This document shows positions 48,688-59,448 of a DNA stretch of 64,000 nt, in pieces. This DNA comes from Bullera alba (Eukaryota > Basidiomycota > Tremellomycetes > Tremellales > Bulleraceae), in assembly GCA_001600095.1 (NCBI GenBank), contig BCIX01000001.1, positions 7,713,198-7,777,197 on the forward strand. Reading direction: 5' to 3'. Positions within the stretch are counted from its first letter, which is position 1. The number at the start of each line of letters is the position of its first letter. The notes beneath the pieces are model-generated. The model ran no database searches, was not told the DNA's origin, and was given only the letters and a program-made list of their open reading frames with translations. The translations under genes and the position numbers were made by a program.

Positions 48688-51362
48688 TTAGAAGTTGGTG
48701 AAGAAGCCCTTGTCCTTTCTAGCTTTTGTCATGGCTACACAGGAGTCAATCAGGAACAGTGCAGATACACACTATCTCTCTGCTACTCACCCGCAATGAT
48801 GGCACTGCCGACACCCGAACCATCCTCGGCGTGATGAGTCACGATGTTCTTGCCCTTCTCGCCGAAGATGTCGGTGAGCGCCTCGTGGACTCGGTCGGCG
48901 AAGTGTGGGTATTTCTACAACCAAGATCAGCCTTTATTATCATCTGCAGGTTATCGATAACTCACGTTGTAGAGAGATCCGTCGGCTCCGACGGCACAGC
49001 CCTCGTCGAGCAGACCCTTCTTGCTGACAATAGCGGCGATACCACAGGCAGACAGTCTAGCGGCTCTAGTACCGATCAAGACGGCGAGTTTCTTGAAGAA
49101 CTGTCTCTCCTCGAGCGTCGTCTCGACACCGAAGAAGTGGGTGAAGACACCGATGATGGTGAGCAATTCGTCGGTGGGGTCACTAGAAGGTCAGCTTGCC
49201 AGTCCTATTATAACCATATGATACTCACCTCTCCATCAAACTCAAGAAAGCAGTGTCGAAGGCATAAGCCTTCTCGAGCTTGTAGGTGTTCTGACCCAAG
49301 AACAGGTCTCCAGTGTCGATAAGATCGCAAATGATCAATCGGAAGACCTCTCCCAGATACAGACCCGCGATCATCTTCTCGAAAGACTATCATCGGCCGT
49401 ATAAGCAACATGCCCATCTTGATACTCGCAATTACTGACCTGCTCTCCTGGCTTGTTCGAAGATTCGTCGATGATAATGTCGTACTTGGTTCGCGCTGCA
49501 ATGGCTCAGCACCATATCTTTTGACGGAGAGAAGCGTACTCACGCAAGTGCTGGTGCTCGAAAGAGTCGAATGCTCCCCATTCACACTGATCGGCATCTC
49601 GTCAGACAGCGTTCTTCACTCGATGATCATTACTCACGTTGATGGCCATACCCTGTCCGTGTGGCAGACCGACTTCTTTCATCTTGGGGATGCATTCACC
49701 CGTCTCCATGTACGCAGCGTTACATCCAGTACCGAAGATGACAGCGATTTTGGTGTTGGGATCGACGTAGTTGGACGCGATCAAAGTACCGGTGGTATCG
49801 TTGATAAGGGCAACGAGCTCGGCTTGGACGTTCTGATTTGACACTCAGCAGCTGTGGTTGAGAGTGGATTGGAAAATCAAATGCGCTCACAAGTTCAGCC
49901 AATGATTGAGAGAACATGGCAGCCACATCCCGACCCTCGATGTTGGGAGCACCAAAGCCCTTCGTCCAACGAATCAGTTCTGTAGCGATGGTCAGCTATG
50001 ATTTCGAGGCAAAAATGGCAAATAGCTCACCTCCGTGGTCGATACGTAGTTGCCTGTTTCGGTTAGCAAAGGTCTCCACCTCTGTGGAGTTTAGCCCGGA
50101 CTCACGAGCATGGGTACGAGAACTACAGGTCTGGTCAGTCAAGTGCCGTGAGACATCGCGCAGTCTCGACACTCACGGTGAAACCCAATGGCAGTTTGGG
50201 GTCATCATCACCTCGACCAAGACTGTCCCGAATGAAGCTGTCAAGACACTCGGCGCAGAAATCAAGCCTAAAGTTCACAGTTAGGTCTGATTTACGGCGC
50301 CTCGTTCTCCATCCACGTACAGTTTTTGTCCGTCTTCCTGCTTCTGCTCCTCGGTTAATCGGTACTTGGTCTGGGTGACCTCGAATTTGCCCTGACCTTG
50401 CAGGGTGACGAGACAGACTCGCAAGTTTGTTCCTCCTAGATCGAGAGCGAGGTACTCTCCCACTTCTTCTCCGGTAGGCCACTACACTTTAATCAGAACG
50501 CTTTCTTTTCCGATGGCTCGGCTATCAACTTACGCCAAAGACGAAAGTTGGAACTAGTTGTCATGTTAGCTGGGTCCGCGAAAGCGCATTATATAGCAAA
50601 CTCACTCATGGGCTACATAAAGTGTCAGCTGGGCAAACAGCACATGTATCTAGCTTGTCAACTTACCACCACTTGTCCGTCCTTCTGCAATCCCTTGTCG
50701 AGGGTCTCCTCGATAGCATGCACGATCATTCGCATTCGTTGAGGGGTAACTATACGCTTCGTAAGCGGAGTCAGCGCTCAGTAAAGACTGACTCACGAGT
50801 AAGCAAACTCTCGAATTTCCGCAAGTGATCGGCCATGGTTTCTGTTCATGCGCTCAGCAGTAACTCTTGATTATCCTGGTCGCATACTCACTCTTCTCGG
50901 CGTGTGGGAACTCGACATCATCCTAGATACGATAAGTCAGATATGCTCAATAGGATTACCAAATGGCATAAATGATAGCCTACTCACGTGCGTCCTGGTA
51001 TGGAAGACAACGGTGCCGCTGGGAGTGGTAATAGCACCACTTCCTCTTCGGCTCCTGCTTGCGCTTCCCGCTTGGCTGGTCCTTCGCTCCATGGTGAAGC
51101 TCTGTCGGGGGCTTCCGGAGAGACTGGACTTTCTGCCTGCGGCACTGCCGATGTTGGTTCCGTTGTCCAGTACAACGGCGCTTCCGCTGTGGGATCTCTC
51201 CAGGACAGGCGAGCTGGCTGCGGAGCTGGACCGGGTTTGGGCCGGGGAGGCAGTGAGACCGGACAGTTTGTCGGTCAACTTTGAGATGACGGGCGCGAGG
51301 GTGGGTTTGTTCTCGGACGACATGTCTTCGGATATTGTGACTAAGGGTGAACTCTGTAACAT
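48688..51362 (-). CDS. Hexokinase with Ser-rich N-terminal extension
   Basis: Phosphorylates glucose and related hexoses with ATP. Exons in order give LRKFESLLT, TPQRMRMIVHAIEETLDKGL, EYLALDLGGTNLRVCLVTLQ (phosphate-1 motif), LPLGFTFSYP-type sugar loop near 50180, LVALINDTTGTLIASNYVDP (catalytic Asp), IAVIFGTGCNAAYME, INCEWGAFDSF-type residues, and ADGSLYNKYPHF. The end is the family's IIAAMTKARKDKGFFTNF. Upstream of the usual start, splicing keeps frame into about 120 residues rich in Ser with RRTS and RRGS (PKA consensus). These run SRRGSGAITTPSGTVVFHTR, DDVEFPHAEKKTM, then ADHLRKFE. The start at 51362 is tentative; 51323 (MSSENKPTL) is the alternative. About 14 exons. Confidence 0.93.
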
Positions 51363-51964
51363 GGTGGTCAGTGGGCTTTTCTCCTGTGGATCTGGAGTCT
51401 TGGGCGATGGAGTGATTGCAAGTGTGCTGATAAAAATGCCAGAAATGGAGTAGCAGATGCGAGATGCGAGATGCGGTAAACTTATGAGACCACAGCACGA
51501 CTCACTTAGACTACTTTCTGGCGTTGCTCTGCGACAAAGGAACGAGGGCAAGGTCAGTGGGGCTCTCCTCGTCTGGTCCCTTTGAAACGAATTCTCCGGA
51601 GATGGTAACCGTGGATGCCGGAGAAGGAACTCACATGGCTTCTGATGACTATAGCTCCTATTCGAGGACCTCTGCAACGGTGATTATAATCAAGAGTAAG
51701 AGTTGGCGAAGACGTCCAGGATGATAGAGTACCTCTCCAAAGAAAGAGAGAAGTGACGTTCTCCCTCTCCCCGCCCTGATCTCTCCTCGCTTCTTCTGCC
51801 GGCGGGATTGGATTTGATTCCGTAATGGAGTCCCCATTGTCCCCCACTCGTCCCTCCACCCGCTTGGACTTTTTTTGCCACGTCTTGCTCAAGCTGATCC
51901 TTATCACTCGGCCTGCCTCTTGACATCGATCATCCTCCTAACCCATATCACTCCTCTCCCCGAT
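51363..51964. promoter_or_regulatory. Divergent promoter, hexokinase / unknown gene
   Basis: 602 bases. The hexokinase-side frame stays open upstream, and a GTGAGT donor near 51506 (minus strand) suggests a 5' leader intron. No other gene was seen. Confidence 0.4.
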
Positions 51965-52702
51965 ATGGACGTGAGCATCGTAGCAAAGCTCTTCGGAGCT
52001 TCACCCGACGATAGTGTAGTCAAAGACACCCTTCGACTAATTGAGGAGCACCTGAATATCGACCAAGCATCCTCAACTCAGCCAAACATTGCAACATACC
52101 CCGACATCTCGTATCACAACTACCGTCCGCTCGGCCTAGCAATCTCCTACCTGCCCCGAGCATCAATCAGCAAAGCCACATCAGTCACGACAAACCGATG
52201 GAGCTTCGGTCGGATAGACTTCTACAACCCGCCTCCAGGTCCTCGTCCCCGTCGACGAGGTGATAAACAGCCTTGGGACGGGTACACGCCTCCGACATAC
52301 CCTATACGCTTCACCTTTCCTACCGACACTATCACTGTACCTCCGAAGAAAGACGGGGAAGACAGCAGCACAACATCCCGACCTACGTTACTTGGAGTTA
52401 CCACCTCGACCAGTGGGAAGGACTTTGTGGCTTGTTTTGGCGAACCGACGAAGAAGGGAGGAGGGGATAATGCCTACGTGCCGCCTTTCCTCGAATGGAG
52501 CAGAGTAGAGCTGTCTCTAGTGAAAGGTACTGGTAGTCAAGAGGAGTCCGACGGCATCATAATGGTCGGCATCATGGTGGAATTGAGGACGCCTGCACCG
52601 AGCGAGACCAGCACGCCGGTACAGCAAGGTAACGGCGGTCTATGGGATCGAGCGGCAGGTTGGCCATGGGGAAGCCTCAAGGTGTTTAAGCCAGATCAGT
52701 GA
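51965..52702 (+). CDS. Uncharacterised conserved-looking cytosolic protein
   Basis: I do not recognise this family. Single exon of 245 residues from MDVSIVAKLFGASPDD. Features are an N-terminal helical part (VVKDTLRLIEEHLNID), a segment YPDISYHNYRPLGLAISYLP, a strand-rich centre (GRIDFYNPPPGPR, YPIRFTFPTDTITV), and GKDFVACFGEPTKKGG followed by PPFLEWSRVELSLVK and IIMVGIMVEL. It has the look of a beta-sandwich with a conserved FGxPxxKGGG loop. There is no signal peptide or membrane helix. A longer frame upstream (from 51875) adds hydrophobic residues but starts outside the likely transcript. Its end lies only 72 bases from the convergent proteasome gene. Confidence 0.8.
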   Translation: MDVSIVAKLFGASPDDSVVKDTLRLIEEHLNIDQASSTQPNIATYPDISYHNYRPLGLAISYLPRASISKATSVTTNRWSFGRIDFYNPPPGPRPRRRGDKQPWDGYTPPTYPIRFTFPTDTITVPPKKDGEDSSTTSRPTLLGVTTSTSGKDFVACFGEPTKKGGGDNAYVPPFLEWSRVELSLVKGTGSQEESDGIIMVGIMVELRTPAPSETSTPVQQGNGGLWDRAAGWPWGSLKVFKPDQ

Positions 52703-52774
52703 CATTTGGTCACAGTAGTGAGCCGCTTTTGTCGATATTCCGCGGTTCTATCTCATGCATCTTCACTTCGTCCA

Positions 52775-53962
52775 CTATGCTGCGAGCGATCCGATGATCT
52801 CCTTCAAAGCGTCCTCACTCAGAATCTGGAAACCTTTCTCTGGCGTGACCTGCAATCAAGGTCATGAGCGATTATTTCATCTCTTAAGTGGCTTCTCGTG
52901 TAACTCACCTGCGCCAGCTGCACGTTGTTCTCATCGACCTTCTCCTCCATGACCTGTTTCAACACCTTGAGTGCGAGCGAGTGAGCCTCTTTCAGAGTCA
53001 TTTGCTAGCGCAGATCATCAGTTCATGAATCGACCTGACCCATCCGATCAAGCAAGTGCTCACCTTGTGGAAGGCATCCTGTAGCGACTGCTGAGCAGCA
53101 TCCGATCCAGATCCGATGGCCTTGGCGTCATATCGAACGAATGTACCCGATGGATCGGTGTGATACCTATAACGATCAGTGATGGCTTTAAGGACATTAG
53201 ATTGTCTGTACTTACAGCTGAGGACCTTTCTCGTCGATACCCGCAATCAACAAAGCCACACCAAAAGGTCGAGACTAAAGCGGTCAGATATGGTCGTTTC
53301 TCCTGATGTACAACATACCATCAACGCATCGTCGTCCTCTACACTTTCTCCGAATCTCAATGCCAGATCACAGACTGCCTGGGTACAACTCTCCACTTTG
53401 ATGGGCTCGTCATAGGTGAATGCGTGCATTTGCGAGGTGACTCGAGCGTGGTCGACCATCGTTCTCGCATCGGCAGTGAGACCAGACATTGCTGTTCCGA
53501 TATGACTGTCAATCTCCATGATCTTCTCGATGGACGAGGACTCGAGTAAAGGCGAAGGGACTCGTTTCTCCACTGCAAGGATGACTCCTTCGGGGGTCGT
53601 GATTCCGACGGTCGTTGATCCAAGCTACATTTCCGACAGTCAGCTATGTTTCAGACAGTTTGACAGTCCTGCCAGCAGACATCGCTATGTAGTCGTTATG
53701 CGACTCACCTTAATAGCCTCCATGGCATACTCGACTGGCGAACCCCAACGTTAGCCTTTGCGGTCGATATCCTATGATGCGGGAACTAACCTTGGAAGAG
53801 ACGGCCCTGAGGCAGGATCAGCACCTCATCCCAAACTATAGAGCATCTCACTCACCTCTGGCGAGAAGGTGTTGACACCTCGGTCATACTCAGATCTAAG
53901 GTGTCATGAGCATAATGTCGGTTTGATCTATGCCAACGCTGGATTTACCTGGTCAAGAACAT
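52775..53962 (-). CDS. PUP2: 20S proteasome subunit alpha5
   Basis: Outer-ring alpha5 subunit of the 20S proteasome core (PSMA5). The first exon is MFLTR split by an intron; then [20 protein letters not shown] and [15 protein letters not shown], the alpha-subunit signature. [20 protein letters not shown] is typical of alpha5, followed by [60 protein letters not shown] and the C-terminal helix [20 protein letters not shown]. It ends [20 protein letters not shown] then SLAA. Alpha subunits are non-catalytic gate elements. About seven exons and roughly 245 residues, the usual length. Confidence 0.97.
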
Positions 53963-54619
53963 GTTAGAATTCGATTAAACACTTCGCACGGCGCTGAGGC
54001 TGAATGATCGAGTATTCTACTGCTGTCGTGTCCTTGTAAGTGGGGATGGCGAAGGCAGGTATAGCAATATGGAGGATTGGTCGACGATGTGTATTGCAGC
54101 TGGTGCGCTCATGGTCGCGACGCCATAAGCGTTAAAGGTCTCGAAGGATGTTTACGTAAGCTGGGCAATGGGTCGGTGCGGAGGCCCGGATTCCCACGTG
54201 GCGAGATTGCCAGATAGTATATAAAGTCTGGGCTGGTCTGGGTCCACCGGGTTGTTCTTCCCCGGTTCACCAAAAAGAGATCTCTCTATTCTCACCAAGC
54301 ATCTCATACCCCTTATCACCTACCTTGCTCTACTCGCCTATAGCTCACATCTCGTCAACCGCGGAGAGTCAGGCACAGCTGTCACCTCCCCCTTGGCTCC
54401 TCCATAGCCTCTCGACACGTCCAACTTTCTACATCATCCATCTCCTCCCATAGTCATCGATAACTGGGGATTCCTCGCCGCCAGCCTGAGGGCCGGTAGG
54501 CTCTTCCGTGGACCAGCAGCAACGACAAGCAGTCCTCGGAGAAGGTATTGGACGACTCGGCCTCGTATCTAATCACCAACCTTCCACCTTTCACTGCACG
54601 CTACATAGATCACCTCGAC
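53963..54619. promoter_or_regulatory. Divergent promoter PUP2 / RBR ligase, with TATA and CACGTG
   Basis: A TATATAAAG box lies at 54218-54226 and an E-box CACGTG at 54195-54200, both upstream of the ligase start at 54620. The spacing implies a leader of roughly 350 bases. No PACE-type proteasome element (GGTGGCAAA) was seen next to PUP2. Confidence 0.5.
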
Positions 54620-57414
54620 ATGTCCAACGCGGCCGGTAAAAAGCGGAAGTTGGTCGAAGTGGAAGATTCGGATGATAGCGACGATGGTGTCCAATTCGTC
54701 AAGTCACCTCCTTCGCACATGAGAAAGATCAGCAACCGAGACAACCCTGTAGTGCTCCACGATAGCTCGGACGAAGAGGGCGGTGCATCCAATAGCAAGG
54801 CCCAACCTCCATCTCGAAAACGAGTCAAGGTCGAACCTTCAGCTATTGCCGAGAGCGCTAAGACGGCTCGCAGGGAGGCAGATCAACCTATAGCTGGGCC
54901 ATCCCGACAGCCTCCCGTCCCTCCCCCTTCCACACAACGGGCTGCTGCTGGGCCCTCCACTCAGCCAGCTGTTGCCGGTCCATCGACTCCGCAACCTACC
55001 GCCGGTCCATCCACCCAGCCCCCTACCAAGCCTTCGTCCAATGACATACTTGCCGAAGTGATCTCTGTCCTTCCGGACATCTGTCCAGATTGGGCAGCAG
55101 CACTCCTTCCCCAAGCGATGACAGCGGCAAACACAACACCCGCAGCGTACATCCTGGCTATGGCTATGGAGGTGCAGGGAGGGTATGTCAAAGCAAAGCC
55201 CAAACCAGCTCTCAGCAGAGAACCTTCCGGCAAGGAGAAAGAGAAGAACTATATGGATAGCAAATACAATGTGGACAAGCGACTTGGTGCACGATATCTG
55301 ACCAAAACGGCGTTGGCACTACAAACGGCTTTCAAATACATCCCAACGGGCTTGTGAGTTTTCTTTTCTCGGTGGGGAGAAAGAGACTGATATTTGCTAG
55401 CATCCGAACCACTCTTCGCGACGCTGCGTACCTCTACGCACCCGCCCACTTCGCCCTGCGAGACGCGTCCCGCATGGATCCACTACCCTATGTCCCTCTC
55501 AAACGAGCCAGGCCCGCGGCGCGGGATGTGGATGATGCCTTGGCTGTGATGGACGCTGCTATCCCCGCAATCCCTGGCGTCAACGCTCAAGGCTTGACTG
55601 CTACACACTCGGACCACGGCTACAGTGAATGGCTCTTGGAGAAAGCCTGGCTGGACGCATTCTTAGGTGAGCACCGAGAGTCGTATCGCACTCTCAGCAA
55701 GTTGCGTCGACAGTCGCTAAACTAAATTGCAGAGAAAGAACGGATGGAAGCATCGGAAGCGGAAGCGAAGCGATTGGCTACCGAGGAAACGCTGGCCAAC
55801 GGCGGAGGCATGGAATGTGGATGCTGCTTTGGCGAAGAACCTCTGGTGAGCTTCTTGCTCCGTCCTGCCTTCGATGAAACAAGCTGACAAAAGATCTTAG
55901 AATGAGATGTACCAATGCGCCGAGGGTCATCTCTTTTGCGGAGAGTGCTCCAAGACCCACGCTGAGACCCAGTTGGGCATGCAGTCTACTGTGAGTATCT
56001 CAGCAGCGTTTCGACTTCCAGTACAAGCTGACTCGAACCCAGTCGATCGCCTGTATGGATACCGGCGGCTGCACGGCCTTCTTCCCAGATTCCGAGCTCG
56101 AGCGTCTCCTCCCCGACAAATCACTCTCACTCTATCACCGCCTGCGTCAGGCCAAAGAACTGGAATTGGCTGCAATAGAGGGTTTGGAGACATGTCCCGC
56201 TTGTCACTATGCCGAGATCATGGACAACAAGGAGGAAAAGCTGTTCGTGTGCAAGAATACCGAATGCTCCCAGGTCTCGTGCAGAAAGTGCAGGCAGAAG
56301 GTACGTCTGTGTGAAGGTCTTCGCGAGCAACGAAGCTGATGATCGTGAAACAGGAACACATTCCAAAGTCCTGCGAAGGTGAGACATGCTTTGATAGGAT
56401 GCCTCAGATTGACTCTGACCTTCTTCTCCAGAGATGGAAGCTATCAGGAAGCTCAACTCGAAACACACGGTCGAAGACGCCATGTCCGAAGCTCTCATAC
56501 GAAAGTGTCCGAGATGCGACAAGGCGTACATGAAGGAGACTGGTTGTAACAAGATCACCGTAAGGGCCAAAATGCTCGCAATGAAGGCTGTCGACTAATG
56601 GCTCACAGTGTACCAATTGTCGAACCATTTCCTGCTACGTGTGCCAGAAAGCGATACCGGAGGGGTGAGTGGGGGATGTCGCCCCACATCAGATATCGCG
56701 CCTGCAACATGCTGATACCGACTGTAGATATGCCCACTTTGACCAAAGTCAGTGTAATTGGCGCTACTTATAGCTTAAAGCTGTCAACGTAAGCTGACGT
56801 GATTTCGTAGGACACCCTAGTGCCCCTGGTCCCAGTACATCGAACCTATGTCTCCTGTGGGACAGGGACGAGGCGACCAAAGATCAAGCCAAGGTGGGTA
56901 GCCAACGAGTCTTTTGCATAGTTGACACTCCCTCCAGGTCGTCGCCGCAAGAGACATCGCGCAACAGAAGCTCAGAGAAGCAGCTGCCGCAAATGGGTAT
57001 CAACTCAACGACGAGGATCTCGCCGTTGCCGCACCTGAAGCAGCTCGACCGGCCCCGCCTCCTGCTGCTCGTCATCTCCCGCATGGACCTGGACACCCGA
57101 TATTCCCAGAGCGTCCTGTGCCCATTGGTCAACATGGGCTTCCACACCTCCCTCCACTGGCTCACCTGCCGCATCATGGTGGTCTGCGTCCTATTGGTGG
57201 TCTACCGGCTCGACTCGGTGTTCCACCTGGTCACGCTGACGCACACGCCCTAGCCGCGATCTTTCGAGCTCAGGCCGCGATGCCCCAAGGTCAAGCTGGT
57301 GCCCAGCCCGTCGCAATGCAGTATTTCGATCACGCTGGAAGGCCCATACCCCCCGAACAGGCTTTACAGCGTGTGGGAGGCGGACAGGCGATATGTAGGA
57401 TAGGTCCGCCGTGA
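54620..57414 (+). CDS. RBR-type E3 ubiquitin ligase, RNF216/TRIAD3-like
   Basis: RING-in-between-RING ubiquitin ligase. The first 165 residues are disordered: acidic (VEDSDDSDDGVQFVKSPP), basic patches, then AGPST-type repeats. A helical region follows (LPDICPDWAAALLPQAM; LRDAAYLYAPAHFALRD). RING1 is [27 protein letters not shown]. The IBR starts at CPACHYAEIM with CKNTECSQVSCRKCRQK and EHIPKSCE. RING2 is CPRCDKAYMKETGCNKITCT followed by NCRTISCYVCQ and YAHFDQRHPSAPG, which is the RNF216 arrangement. The last exon is Pro/His/Gly-rich and ends ICRIGPP. In family members the RING2 cysteine carries ubiquitin as a thioester; substrates here are unknown. About eleven exons. The start follows the first ATG; the frame upstream has only a TTG. 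Confidence 0.94.
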
Positions 57415-57473
57415 CCTCGATATGGTCATCGCCAGCATCCCGCTCTCAGTGCCCCGTAATCGCAACCTTTTAG

Positions 57474-58003
57474 CACCACTCTTGTCACAACGCCACTTCG
57501 CATTCCCAACGAAAAAGAGTGGCTCAAATACCGTCAACGGCTCGGTCTCCTCTATGCTCTGAGCTTGCGACAAACGCGCCTTGGTCCCTTCCCGGTGTTT
57601 CACAGGTTGGAAGGCGCTCCTTATCACATCAGTGAATCCAATACAGTCTATGTCAGTCTCACCGACTCGTTCCCACCGCCGATCAGTTGTATGCCAATTT
57701 GTACTTGTAATGCAATCGACTGGTGTACGCCTAGCAACAATCTCCTTTCGGTCGGTACGGTCTCGTGATCTCGCCGACCACTTGAAACCTGGTACAGCAC
57801 CGCTTGACCTGTCGCCCGGGCGGAACTTGCTCATGGTGTTCTCCGACCTCAGAGAAGCGCCCAGTGTCTGGTCGTCTGATCGGGCTCCTTTGTCTCATCA
57901 CCCCGATCATGGTCGGAGCGCAGTTGCAACACCGAGGTGTGTGGACGATGTTTCTAACGCGTGTGATCGAGATATCCTTTGACGAGGGATATTGGCCAGT
58001 TTG
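57474..58003 (+). CDS. Possible small spliced gene, start not found
   Basis: Weak candidate between the RBR ligase and the next gene. After an acceptor-like TTTTAG (57468-57473) a frame reads IPNEKEWLKYRQRLGLLYAL and TRLGPFPVFHRLEGAPYH. A GTGAAT...ATCAG intron leads to VCQFVLVMQSTGVRLATI and SRDLADHLKP. A GTACAG...CTCAG intron then leads to RPVSGRLIGLLCLITPIMVG and the end RVIEISFDEGYWPV. The last part looks like a membrane helix. No ATG could be tied to it, the first donor is non-canonical, and the family is unknown. It could instead be an extended 3' region of the ligase gene. Confidence 0.28.
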
Positions 58004-58209
58004 AAGCGGAGACTTTCATCTTACTCTTGGCTGTTGACAGTGACTAGGGTGGCCAGAGACTATGCTCTGTTCAAGTACTTATAATGGGGATATGCCGACT
58101 TTACTCCAATACTCTCACCCGCCAACCGTCTTATCAGTCAACGAACGCAGAGCTCACTCCCCGGTAGCCTCTCGGCCATACGACACGCCAACTGGCTCAC
58201 AAAGCTCCA

Positions 58210-58866
58210 ATGGCCGATCGATCTGACAGGGATGCCATGGGCCCGTACGCCACCAATAAGAGCCAAACTGCTCCTGGATCATCAAACCCGTACACACTGG
58301 GACCATTTGTCTTGAAACTTGCTGATGTACCTCTCGATAATGAGGCGATTAGGACAGGCATCAACTCCAATCGAGCATCCCGCCATTACCACTCGAGGAA
58401 TAACTCCTCCATGACATTACCCGACATCGAAATCGATCCACAAGTATACACGGTCCCTACAACTCTTGTTCCCTCTGCCGCCCCCAGCCTCCAGGTCCCA
58501 TCGTCGGGCGACAAGAGCGCCGCTCACAGCTGGAAGAGCACAGGAGCAACGATCGACCCCAGCGAGAACAAAGATCGACAAAAGGAGCTTGACAATGTCA
58601 GTGCCAGCAAGGCCTTGAAGCGTAGAGAACGCAACAGAGACAAGGTCATACAATGGCTGAATGCTGAGCTGAGTGCGGAGGAGCTGAGATCACTGGACGA
58701 GCCGACTGATGAAGAGTATTCATATGTCGCAAGCAGAGTACATAGCCTCGACGGCGAGGCTGTGGCATCCTGCGGTGGTGATGACGGGAACAACTCGAGA
58801 GGCGACGAGTCTGGACCCACTCACTTTGAGGAGGACAAGGAAGAGGAGGAAGGGGTTCCGTTTTGA
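58210..58866 (+). CDS. Orphan acidic Ser-rich protein
   Basis: Single exon of 218 residues; no family recognised. It opens MADRSDRDAMGPYATNKSQT. After a PYTLGPFVLKLADVPLDNEA stretch it is Ser/Pro-rich. It then has a charged helix (ALKRRERNRDKVIQWLNAEL, SAEELRSLDEPTDEEYSYVA) and ends in an acidic run (HFEEDKEEEEGVPF). The charged helix resembles the start of a bZIP basic region only superficially; there is no leucine heptad after it. Coding status rests on length and composition. Confidence 0.58.
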   Translation: MADRSDRDAMGPYATNKSQTAPGSSNPYTLGPFVLKLADVPLDNEAIRTGINSNRASRHYHSRNNSSMTLPDIEIDPQVYTVPTTLVPSAAPSLQVPSSGDKSAAHSWKSTGATIDPSENKDRQKELDNVSASKALKRRERNRDKVIQWLNAELSAEELRSLDEPTDEEYSYVASRVHSLDGEAVASCGGDDGNNSRGDESGPTHFEEDKEEEEGVPF

Positions 58867-59061
58867 GACCACTTCTTTAGGACATCTGAAATCTGCGTTT
58901 CGAAGGTAGAATCGGTGGTGGACGTCTTGAAATCGATGATGAATACATGATGGGTACCAGCCAGTAAGCTGCACTTTCCTATACTATATTGACTTGCACG
59001 CTTCATCCTATGAAGACGCTGAAACATGTTCAGCGATCGGACTGCATGGCGATCGAGAGCC

Positions 59062-59341
59062 GTCATTTGTTCGGTCTTTCAACTTCACTCCGACAAATGC
59101 AGACTTGCACTCCGACAGCCGTTCTCAGCCGATGAGCCGGACGTCTGATGGAACTACCTTTCGGGCACTGTAAAGGTCAGACGTGTGTCTGAAACACCCC
59201 GAGACGTCATCGTAATCTGTTCGGTCCTTCAAACTCACTCCGATAGAATCGAAGCTCGAGTCCGATGGCCGCTCGCAACCGATGAGGCCGCACGGCGCAG
59301 ACCCAAGATGGCGATCCTTTGGGCACTACGCCAGTCGGACT
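59062..59341. repeat. Imperfect tandem duplication, about 144-base period
   Basis: Copy A (59062-59182) and copy B (59206-59341) share GTCAT..., TGTTCGGTC.TTCAA.., CACTCCGA, TCCGA..GCCG.TC.CA.CCGATGAG and CCTTT.GGGCACT in the same order and spacing. Similarity is roughly two thirds to three quarters, judged by eye. Confidence 0.7.
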
Positions 59342-59385
59342 GCTCGCCAGGCAGACTTATAGAAGGCGGATTGCCATCTGAAAGA

Positions 59386-59393
59386 TATAAATA
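59386..59393 (+). promoter_or_regulatory. TATA box
   Basis: TATAAATA at 56 bases before the ATG at 59449, in an AT-rich patch that contrasts with the surrounding sequence. The distance suits a short leader. Confidence 0.6.
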
Positions 59394-59448
59394 TACATAT
59401 AACCAGCCTGCTGTTGCTTCCCACACAACCAGCAGAACGTTCATCAAT

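Larger units (their letters stand above)
58867..59448. promoter_or_regulatory. Upstream region of small gene with duplicated segment and TATA
   Basis: 582 bases. It holds an imperfect direct duplication of about 120-135 bases (listed separately) and a TATAAATA box at 59386-59393, 56 bases before the next ATG. No other gene was seen. Confidence 0.6.

Noticed and set aside
54548..54619. N-terminal extension of the RBR ligase
   Set aside because: The upstream frame begins with TTG, not ATG. The first ATG at 54620 gives a sensible start.
57364..57834. 156-residue open frame on the minus strand
   Set aside because: Composition is erratic and Arg-rich. It overlaps the ligase C-terminus antisense, has no intron signals and no family features. 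It is most likely a chance frame opposite coding-biased DNA.
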